This document shows positions 1 through 4,792 of a stretch of 5,595 bases of DNA, piece after piece; the first letter of the stretch is position 1; every line of letters begins with the position of its first letter. Source of the DNA: Bacteroidota bacterium (GTDB lineage: Bacteria; Bacteroidota; Bacteroidia; Flavobacteriales; Weeksellaceae); the NCBI GenBank assembly GCA_023457935.1, contig JAEXBA010000094.1, forward strand, positions 1-5,595, given 5' to 3'. The translations under genes were made by a program, and so were the position numbers. The notes beneath the pieces were generated by a model. That model searched no databases and was not told the DNA's origin. It saw only the letters and a list, made by a program, of their open reading frames with translations.

Positions 1-31
1 GCCTGAAATAGACTGTTTTTTGACTTTTTTA

Positions 32-91
32 GCTTTGTTTTTCGAAAAATCAAAAATAGAAAACTTCAAAAATCGGATTTTTAAACAAAGC
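32..91. repeat. AT-rich nested inverted repeats beyond the dnaJ terminator
   Basis: GCTTTGTTT at 32-40 is the perfect reverse complement of AAACAAAGC at 83-91. Between them lie a 12-bp palindrome TTTTTCGAAAAA (38-49, overlapping the left arm) and a near-palindrome AAAAATC-G-GATTTTT (68-82). The region could fold on either strand, but its AT-richness makes some symmetry expected by chance. No gene or known element was recognised; it may belong to the putative insertion-sequence end at the left margin. Confidence 0.4.
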
Positions 92-125
92 GAAAAAAAA
101 AGACTGTCCTTTTGAGACAGCCTCT
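92..125 (-). terminator. Rho-independent terminator of grpE-dnaJ
   Basis: About 21 bp after the dnaJ stop, the minus strand reads AGGCTGTC, a 7-nt loop TCAAAAG, then GACAGTCT: an 8-bp stem with one G-U pair. A run of nine T (from the A run at 93-101) follows directly. This is a textbook intrinsic terminator. The sequence GAGGCTGTCTCAAAAG also resembles insertion-sequence ends I recall from Bacteroidota, so the element may have a double origin (see findings). Confidence 0.8.
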
Positions 126-146
126 TAAATGTTGTATTATTGCTCT

Positions 147-1271
147 TCAACTGAAGAGATCTTTTACTTTGTCAAAAAAAGTTTTTTCTTTTCCTGAAGG
201 TTCTGCAGTCATTTCGCCGTTATTCATCTGACTTTCGAAGAATTCTTTCTGTTCTGCAGTTAGGTTTTGCGGCGTCCAGACATTGATGTGAACAAACATG
301 TCGCCTTTTCCGTAACTGTCCAGACTTGGCAGGCCTTTTCCTGCAAGACGCAGAATTTTGCCGGACTGGGTTCCGGCATCTACCTTAATTTTTACTTTTC
401 CGCCAACAGTACTGATCTCTTTCTGAGTTCCCAATGCCGCTTCAGCAAAGGAAATATACAGTTCCTGATGCAGATTGTCGCCTTCACGTTTGATGGTTTT
501 ATCTTCTTCTTCTTCAACTACGACCAAAAGATCTCCCGGAGTTCCGCCAAACGGCGCATCATTACCTTTTCCGCGGACATTAAGCTGAATGCCGTCTCTT
601 GCACCGGCCGGAATCTGAATGGTTACTTCTTCTTCATCTTTAATCAGTCCCTGTGCATTTGCACCGGCCGGAATTTTATCGGCTACTTTTCCGATTCCCT
701 GACAGGTTCCGCAGGTCGTCTGTGTCTGCATCTGGCCGAACATGGTGTTCATTACCTTTACCTGGGCGCCGCTTCCGTTACAGGTTGGGCAGGTTTTCGC
801 AGTTGCACCTGCAGCCACTTTCATTTTCTTTACTTTGATGGTTTTCTGGGTTCCGTTCACCATTTCTTCAAGATTAAGCTTGATTCTTACTCTTAAATTG
901 GAGCCGCGAACCTGTTGGCGACCGCCGCCAAATCCACCAAAACCGCCACCGCCGAAATGTCCGCCGAAGATATCTCCAAACTGTGAGAAAATATCTTCCA
1001 TGTTCATGCCTCCGCCGAATCCGCCTCCGCCAAATCCACCGGCACCGCCCATTCCTGCATGTCCGAACTGATCATAGCGTGCACGCTTGTTATCGTCGCT
1101 CAGAACCTCATACGCTTCTGCGGCTTCTTTAAATTTTTCCTCAGCTGCTGAATCACCAGGATTTTTGTCCGGATGGTATTTCAGCGCCATTTTACGGTAT
1201 GCTTTTTTTATTTCGTCTGCAGAAGCACTTTTGGAAACCTCCAGAACTTCATAGTAATCTCTTTTCGACAT
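147..1271 (-). CDS. dnaJ: Chaperone protein DnaJ (Hsp40), flavobacterial type with a two-motif zinc finger
   Basis: Cytosolic co-chaperone that delivers unfolded clients to DnaK and stimulates its ATPase. The protein is 374 aa, normal for bacterial DnaJ. The J domain occupies residues 4-70, with HPD at 33-35 and the helix-IV motif YDQFGHAG near 66-73. A Gly/Phe-rich linker follows at about 74-117. The zinc-finger region (about 150-208) has only two CxxCxGxG motifs, CPTCNGSG (161-168) and CGTCQGIG (187-194); these are the only four cysteines in the protein. The two C-terminal beta-barrel domains run from about 218 to 335 (RGKGNDAP, EAALGT, LAGKGLP), then a charged tail. The start ATG lies 24 bp after the grpE stop with no obvious Shine-Dalgarno, and the J domain begins at once, so the start is secure. 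It is probably co-transcribed with grpE and ended by the hairpin at 92-125. Identity is certain; the missing zinc centre is discussed in the findings. Confidence 0.98.
   Translation of the reverse strand: MSKRDYYEVLEVSKSASADEIKKAYRKMALKYHPDKNPGDSAAEEKFKEAAEAYEVLSDDNKRARYDQFGHAGMGGAGGFGGGGFGGGMNMEDIFSQFGDIFGGHFGGGGFGGFGGGRQQVRGSNLRVRIKLNLEEMVNGTQKTIKVKKMKVAAGATAKTCPTCNGSGAQVKVMNTMFGQMQTQTTCGTCQGIGKVADKIPAGANAQGLIKDEEEVTIQIPAGARDGIQLNVRGKGNDAPFGGTPGDLLVVVEEEEDKTIKREGDNLHQELYISFAEAALGTQKEISTVGGKVKIKVDAGTQSGKILRLAGKGLPSLDSYGKGDMFVHINVWTPQNLTAEQKEFFESQMNNGEMTAEPSGKEKTFFDKVKDLFS
599..674 (-). repeat. 16-bp direct repeat inside dnaJ
   Basis: The 16 bases TTGCACCGGCCGGAAT (plus strand) occur at 599-614 and again at 659-674, exactly 60 bp apart and in the same reading frame. 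Both encode IPAGA (residues 220-224 and 200-204). The copy at 220 is the conserved IPAG motif that opens the first C-terminal domain of DnaJ; the copy at 200 sits where the fourth CxxCxGxG zinc motif would normally be. Confidence 0.8.
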
Positions 1272-1295
1272 CTTAAATTGGAGTATTTATGCGGA

Positions 1296-1835
1296 TTAGT
1301 TTCCTGTAACAACTTTCGCAAAACGGATTACCTTGTCATTCAAAGTGTAACCGGTTTCAATTACGTCTACGATTTTTCCTTTCAGCTCTTCAGACGGAGC
1401 AGGGATTTGGGTAATGGCTTCATGAAGATTGACATCAAAATCGCTTCCGGCTTCCACTTCAATATTTCTGAGGCCTTTTTCGTAAAGTTTGCTTTTGAAT
1501 TTCTGATAAATCAGTTCTACACCCTGAAGGTCGGCTTCACTGCCGTTCTTCGCAATGTCTTTCAATGCTCTTTCAAAATCATCAAGAACACCAAGCATCG
1601 AAATCATCATGTCCTGATTGGCATACTGCGCGAACTCCATTTTTTCTTTCAGCGTTCTTTTCTTGTAGTTTTCGAACTCTGCATAAAGACGGATGTATCT
1701 GTCCTTTTCTGCTGACAAAAGTTCCTCTGCAGATGGCTGTTCTGTCACAGTTTCCTCATTTTTTTCTCCAGAATCAGTGGTAATTTCTTCCTGCTTGTCA
1801 AGGTTTTCTTCGTATTTATCGTGATTTTCTGACAT
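1296..1835 (-). CDS. grpE: Nucleotide exchange factor GrpE
   Basis: Releases ADP from DnaK, completing the DnaK-DnaJ-GrpE folding cycle in the cytosol. The 179-aa length is typical. Residues 1-40 are an acidic, Glu/Asp/Thr-rich disordered leader common in GrpE. Residues 41-115 form the long dimerising helix, with the conserved block AEFENYKKRT (52-61) and DDFERALK (85-92). The C-terminal beta-wing domain has the signature FDVNLHEAI (133-141) and the conserved end GYTLNDKVIRFAKVV (162-176). The usual Pro of the FDPxxHEA signature is Val here, a minor variation. It is the first gene of the grpE-dnaJ pair and is preceded by a 110-bp gap holding a candidate promoter. I see no CIRCE element (HrcA operator) upstream, and neither hrcA nor dnaK is adjacent. 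The start is supported by the leader composition and by the lack of a better upstream Met. Confidence 0.97.
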   Translation of the reverse strand: MSENHDKYEENLDKQEEITTDSGEKNEETVTEQPSAEELLSAEKDRYIRLYAEFENYKKRTLKEKMEFAQYANQDMMISMLGVLDDFERALKDIAKNGSEADLQGVELIYQKFKSKLYEKGLRNIEVEAGSDFDVNLHEAITQIPAPSEELKGKIVDVIETGYTLNDKVIRFAKVVTGN

Positions 1836-1864
1836 AATTTTTGTTTTGATTAATCACTATTTTT

Positions 1865-1897
1865 CAAAAGTGAAGCCAAAGGAAATTTTGGGACAAA
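1865..1897 (-). promoter_or_regulatory. Candidate promoter of grpE-dnaJ
   Basis: On the minus strand TTTG (1894-1897) is followed after 21 bp by CACTTTTG (1865-1872), one mismatch from the Bacteroidota -7 consensus TAnnTTTG. Transcription would start around 1858-1861, giving a 5' leader of about 25 nt. The mismatch in the first -7 base makes this a moderate call. A heat-shock-specific signal is not evident. Confidence 0.45.
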
Positions 1898-1910
1898 AGG
1901 GCAGATAATT

Positions 1911-1931
1911 TCAGTTTTGATCTGAAACTGA
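1911..1931 (-). terminator. Weak stem-loop after mntH
   Basis: TCAGTTT (1911-1917) and AAACTGA (1925-1931) form a perfect 7-bp stem with a 7-nt loop, 14 bp or so past the mntH stop. No T run follows on the minus strand, so it is a weak terminator or 3'-end stabiliser at best, and read-through from mntH into grpE remains possible. Confidence 0.35.
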
Positions 1932-1945
1932 TGGTTGCCGATAGC

Positions 1946-3271
1946 TTACCGTGACGGAAAAAAGGTTTCGTACAGCAAATAAAGATTCAGAATAATGATA
2001 ATGAAAGTGATGATCCAGACAAGCACTTTCAGCCATACTTTATTCACGAACTCACCCATTTTAAGTTTAGAACCTGTGAACATTACGAGCGGTACCACTG
2101 CAAAACTGAGCTGCATTGAAAGAATAACCTGGCTTAACACCAAAAGATCTGTCGTTCCCTTTTCACCGTAAAGAATGGTAACAATTAAAGCAGGAATAAC
2201 GGCAATCAGTCTTGTGATCAGTCTTCTCAGCCAGGGCCGCAGTCTGATATTCAGAAACCCTTCCATAACAATCTGTCCGGCTATGGTTCCGGTTAAGGTT
2301 GAATTCTGTCCGGAAGCCAAAAGTGCCACTGCAAAGGCAATACTTGCAAGCGAGGTTCCTAAAAGAGGTTCCAGCATTTTGTGCGCATCGTGTATGTCTG
2401 CAATGTCTTCGTAACCGGTTCCGTGGAAAGTCGCGGCTGCGACTATAAGAATGGCGGCATTGATAAAAAATGCAAGAAGGAGAGATGCTGAACTGTCGAT
2501 CGTGGCAAATTTTATTGCTTCTTTTTTGCCTTTTGGTGTGCGGTCGTAATTGCGTGTCTGCACAATACTGCTGTGGAGATAAAGATTATGCGGCATTACG
2601 GTAGCGCCCAGAATTCCGATCGCAATATAAAGCATGGATGGATTTGTCACGATTTCTTTATCCGGCACTAGTCCGCTTAAAATCGGAAAAATTTCCGGCT
2701 GCGAAAGAATAAGCTGATAAGCAAAGCAGATGATAATAACGAAAATTAGACCTCCGACAATACTTTCAATCCAGCGGAAACCTCTTGCCTGAAGGAGAAG
2801 AATCACAAAAACATCGATTATTGTAATCACAACGCCCCACGACAGCGGTATACCGAACAGAAGGTTCAAAGCGATGGCCGTACCCAAAACTTCTGCCAAA
2901 TCCATAGCTGCGATGGCGATTTCACAAAAAATCCACAGAATAAAGTTAACAACCGGATGAAAATGGTCTTTACAGGCCTGAGCCAGATCTCTTTCCGCTA
3001 CAATACCCAGTTTCAGGGATAGATGCTGCAAAATGATGGCAAAAAGATTTGAAATGAGGATAACAGAAAGCAGTGTATAGCCAAACTTTGCACCGCCGGC
3101 GATATCGGTTGCCCAGTTTCCGGGATCCATGTAACCTACGGCAATCATCAGTCCGGGACCGGCAAATGCAAACAGTTTCTTCCAGAAACCTGCGTCTTTC
3201 GGAATGCTTACTGATGAGAAAACTTCAGGAAGCGAATGCTGATGTTTTTCTCTTTGCCATGCTTTTTTCAT
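1946..3271 (-). CDS. mntH: Nramp-family proton-coupled Mn2+/Fe2+ importer (MntH-like)
   Basis: Inner-membrane symporter that imports divalent metal, chiefly Mn2+, with protons. The protein is 441 aa with about 11 hydrophobic segments, as expected for bacterial Nramp. The broken helix TM1 carries DPGN (49-52) and TM6 carries ATVMPHNLYLHS (223-234); by family knowledge D49, N52, the A223 carbonyl and M226 bind the metal, and H228 lies on the proton path. The consensus transport motif GQNSTLTGTIAGQ (321-333) is followed by IVMEGFL. All key residues are present, so the gene looks functional. A short basic N-terminus (MKKAWQREKH) precedes TM1. The next Met (codon 42) is inside TM1, so the annotated start is the only sensible one. 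The gene has its own promoter with an overlapping palindromic operator and is insulated from the upstream OmpA-like gene by a terminator. Mn2+ rather than Fe2+ preference is inferred from the family. Confidence 0.95.
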   Translation of the reverse strand: MKKAWQREKHQHSLPEVFSSVSIPKDAGFWKKLFAFAGPGLMIAVGYMDPGNWATDIAGGAKFGYTLLSVILISNLFAIILQHLSLKLGIVAERDLAQACKDHFHPVVNFILWIFCEIAIAAMDLAEVLGTAIALNLLFGIPLSWGVVITIIDVFVILLLQARGFRWIESIVGGLIFVIIICFAYQLILSQPEIFPILSGLVPDKEIVTNPSMLYIAIGILGATVMPHNLYLHSSIVQTRNYDRTPKGKKEAIKFATIDSSASLLLAFFINAAILIVAAATFHGTGYEDIADIHDAHKMLEPLLGTSLASIAFAVALLASGQNSTLTGTIAGQIVMEGFLNIRLRPWLRRLITRLIAVIPALIVTILYGEKGTTDLLVLSQVILSMQLSFAVVPLVMFTGSKLKMGEFVNKVWLKVLVWIITFIIIILNLYLLYETFFPSR

Positions 3272-3275
3272 AAGA

Positions 3276-3307
3276 CAAAAGTATAAATGTTAGAACAATC
3301 TAACAAA
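3276..3307 (-). promoter_or_regulatory. mntH promoter (Bacteroidota type), nearly leaderless
   Basis: On the minus strand TTTG (3304-3307) is separated by 20 bp from TACTTTTG (3276-3283), a full match to TAnnTTTG at standard spacing. Only four bases (TCTT) lie between the -7 box and the mntH ATG at 3271. Transcription should therefore begin at or within a few bases of the start codon. The palindromic operator at 3288-3305 fills the spacer. Confidence 0.75.
3288..3305. promoter_or_regulatory. Putative DtxR/MntR-type operator in the mntH promoter
   Basis: TGTTAGA-ACAA-TCTAACA is a perfect 7-4-7 inverted repeat of 18 bp. It lies between the -33 and -7 boxes of mntH and overlaps the -33 box by two bases, an ideal place for a repressor. 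The inner part TTAGA-N4-TCTAA has the same geometry as TTAGG-N4-CCTAA in the known DtxR/IdeR operator consensus. A manganese- or iron-sensing DtxR/MntR-family repressor is the natural candidate; no such regulator gene is in the window. Confidence 0.65.
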
Positions 3308-3344
3308 TAATATTATATAAATCTTTTGCATGTGAATATTGCAC

Positions 3345-3371
3345 AAAAAAACCGTCCAGATGTGGACGGTT
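3345..3371 (-). terminator. Strong Rho-independent terminator of the DUF937/OmpA gene
   Basis: On the minus strand ACCGTCCA, loop CATC, TGGACGGT forms a perfect GC-rich 8-bp stem (3351-3358 with 3363-3370), extended by one A-T pair, followed by six further T. It starts about 23 bp past the stop of the OmpA-like gene and separates it from the mntH promoter. The plus strand also has a T-rich tail (TATTTTT), so it could work in both directions, but no plus-strand gene is present to use it. Confidence 0.9.
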
Positions 3372-3393
3372 ATTTTTCAATATAATGTGAAGA

Positions 3394-4677
3394 TTATTTT
3401 GCAAATCTTACAGCCATTTTTCTGTCAACTGCTCTTTCAGCATCAGAAGCTTCAGCAGGAACAGTAGCGAATTCACTTCCGTAACCTTCAGCACCTGTAA
3501 CCTGTGCACCAACTCCTAATTTACCCAATTCAGCTTTGATGAAATCAGCTCTGTCCTGAGAAAGTTTTTTGTTTACTGCAGCATCGCCTGTTTTATCAGT
3601 ATAACCACCGATTTTAATTTTTGCATCCGGATAAGCTTTCAGGATAGCAGCAAGATTCTGGATCTGTCCTTCAGAACCTGCTTCAAGTGCTGTAGCAGAA
3701 CCCATCTGGAAGTTTACGTTGTCAAAGCTGTACCAAGTTTCTTTCAATGCAGCATCGTCAGCAGCATTTTTGTAACCGTCAGCCTTAAGGAAGTTGATCA
3801 TCTGCTCTTCCATACCACCTGCGTAACCTCTAAGTGCAGTACCGTTAAGATCAATGTCCGTAGCAGTTCTGTCACCAATAACTGTAGTATCTCCAGTTAC
3901 CATGGCAGTGTCAGTATCGGATACGATAGTATCAGAAGTAGTTGTAGTGTCAGTCGTTTCCTTGTTTGCACACTGCTTCCAAAGGAACCATCCAACAAGA
4001 GCCAATAATAATAGTGGCAGTAACCATTTCCAAATAGATCCGCCACCGCCGTTGTTGTCGTTTCTGTCAACGTTAACATGTGTAGCGCCACCTCTGTTTA
4101 CTTCAACTTTTGGCTCATCATAAGATGAAACACGTACTTTTTCAGTTTCTACTTTATCACCACCGAACCAGTTTCCAAGACCTAAAGAAGCCAAAGAAAG
4201 ACCGGCAGGAAGAAGTGTTGAAACAATACCTTTCTGATCAGAAAGCAAAGAAGAGATTCCTGATCTGTCAAGATTGTTGTCTGAAGCATATTTCCCGACA
4301 GATCCCAATGTTGCACCTGTAACAAGGTTCAGCAAAGAGTTTGCAGAAGAATTACCGATACCGGCAAAACTTGAGATTGAATTTACCAATCCACCTACTT
4401 TATCTCCAAAAATTGCAGAAAGAATAGTTGTAATCAGGGAATTGTTTGAAGTTCCCCCAAGAAGATTTCCAAGAAGACCGTTGTTTCCGGCTCCAGTAAT
4501 GGCGTCCAAAACTGAAGGGTTGCTTGCATTGTTTGCAAGACCGCCTACAACAGCAGGAAGCAATCCGCTGATCGCTTTCGAAATTCCAGATTCGCTTTCT
4601 CCCATTTGAGAAGCAGCCTGTGAAACCAGTGCAGGACCCAATTGTCCCTTGATCAAATCAATGATGTTCAATGACAT
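3394..4677 (-). CDS. DUF937 / OmpA-domain fusion membrane protein
   Basis: A 427-aa protein with three parts. Residues 1 to about 165 are a Gly/Ser/Leu/Asn-rich helical domain of DUF937 (YidB-like) type, a family of unknown function. Residues 216-233 (WKWLLPLLLLALVGWFLW) form one transmembrane helix, preceded by a polar Asp/Asn/Gly stretch and followed by a Thr/Asp-rich linker (240-275). Residues about 316-427 are an OmpA-like peptidoglycan-binding domain, with GGYTDKTGD (357-365) and NKKLSQDRADFI (369-380); D361 and R376 correspond to the diaminopimelate-binding Asp and Arg of this fold. There is no signal peptide, so the likely topology is DUF937 in the cytoplasm and the OmpA domain in the periplasm bound to the cell wall. 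The gene is monocistronic: it has a -7 box 27 bp upstream and a strong terminator 23 bp after the stop. Domain calls are firm for OmpA and good for DUF937; the cellular role is unknown. Confidence 0.9.
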   Translation of the reverse strand: MSLNIIDLIKGQLGPALVSQAASQMGESESGISKAISGLLPAVVGGLANNASNPSVLDAITGAGNNGLLGNLLGGTSNNSLITTILSAIFGDKVGGLVNSISSFAGIGNSSANSLLNLVTGATLGSVGKYASDNNLDRSGISSLLSDQKGIVSTLLPAGLSLASLGLGNWFGGDKVETEKVRVSSYDEPKVEVNRGGATHVNVDRNDNNGGGGSIWKWLLPLLLLALVGWFLWKQCANKETTDTTTTSDTIVSDTDTAMVTGDTTVIGDRTATDIDLNGTALRGYAGGMEEQMINFLKADGYKNAADDAALKETWYSFDNVNFQMGSATALEAGSEGQIQNLAAILKAYPDAKIKIGGYTDKTGDAAVNKKLSQDRADFIKAELGKLGVGAQVTGAEGYGSEFATVPAEASDAERAVDRKMAVRFAK

Positions 4678-4704
4678 AATAGTTTAATTTAAAGTTAATG
4701 TAAT

Positions 4705-4712
4705 CAAAGGTA
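4705..4712 (-). promoter_or_regulatory. -7 box of the DUF937/OmpA gene promoter
   Basis: TACCTTTG on the minus strand matches TAnnTTTG exactly and lies 27 bp before the ATG. The leader between them is almost pure A/T, as in well-expressed Bacteroidota genes. The -33 partner is unclear: the nearest TTTG (4727-4730) is only 14 bp away, shorter than the usual 17-23. Confidence 0.55.
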
Positions 4713-4727
4713 AGCAATTTTATTACC

Positions 4728-4747
4728 AAAAGTTAAAATCAACTTTT
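4728..4747. repeat. Inverted repeat upstream of the OmpA-like gene promoter
   Basis: AAAAGTT (4728-4734) and AACTTTT (4741-4747) are perfect reverse complements separated by six bases. The repeat covers the place where the -33 box should be, so it could be an operator; equally it may be chance symmetry in AT-rich DNA. No T run makes it a terminator. Confidence 0.3.
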
Positions 4748-4756
4748 AATTATATA

Positions 4757-4784
4757 AACAATTCAACAAAAGCTGTTAATTGTT
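4757..4784 (-). terminator. Stem-loop at the 3' end of proS
   Basis: On the minus strand AACAATTAACA, loop GCTTT, TGTT-G-AATTGTT makes an 11-bp stem with one bulged G, beginning about 9 bp after the proS stop. The bases that follow (TATATAATT) are A/U-rich but not a clean U run, so termination efficiency is uncertain; it may instead protect the mRNA 3' end. Confidence 0.5.
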
Positions 4785-4792
4785 GGTTCACG

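Noticed and set aside
267..896. Long plus-strand open frame (209 codons) opposite dnaJ
   Set aside because: It is entirely antisense to a certain gene, its translation is low-complexity with no recognisable domain, and it has no promoter or start signal. The frame is a by-product of dnaJ codon use.
922..1045. Clustered GC-rich repeats such as CCGCCAAATCCACC
   Set aside because: These encode the low-complexity Gly/Phe linker of DnaJ, which is repetitive in all members of the family; not a CRISPR or mobile repeat.
742..1071. Proline-rich plus-strand open frame opposite the dnaJ Gly/Phe region
   Set aside because: The Pro runs are simply the complement of the GGX codons in the Gly/Phe-rich linker; it is a shadow of dnaJ.
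891..1283. 13-bp direct repeat TCTTAAATTGGAG at 891-903 and 1271-1283
   Set aside because: One copy spans the dnaJ start, the other is inside the gene encoding SNLR. A 13-base match is within chance expectation for a window of this size and no function is suggested.
1173..1715. Plus-strand open frame (180 codons) across the dnaJ-grpE junction
   Set aside because: It is antisense to two certain genes, with a Phe-rich translation typical of the complement of Glu/Lys codons, and no family resemblance.
3308..3344. Second imperfect dyad (GTGAATATTGCAC on the plus strand) upstream of the mntH promoter
   Set aside because: The symmetry is broken by one base, it lies upstream of the -33 box, and it shares no half-site with the operator at 3288-3305; probably chance in AT-rich DNA.
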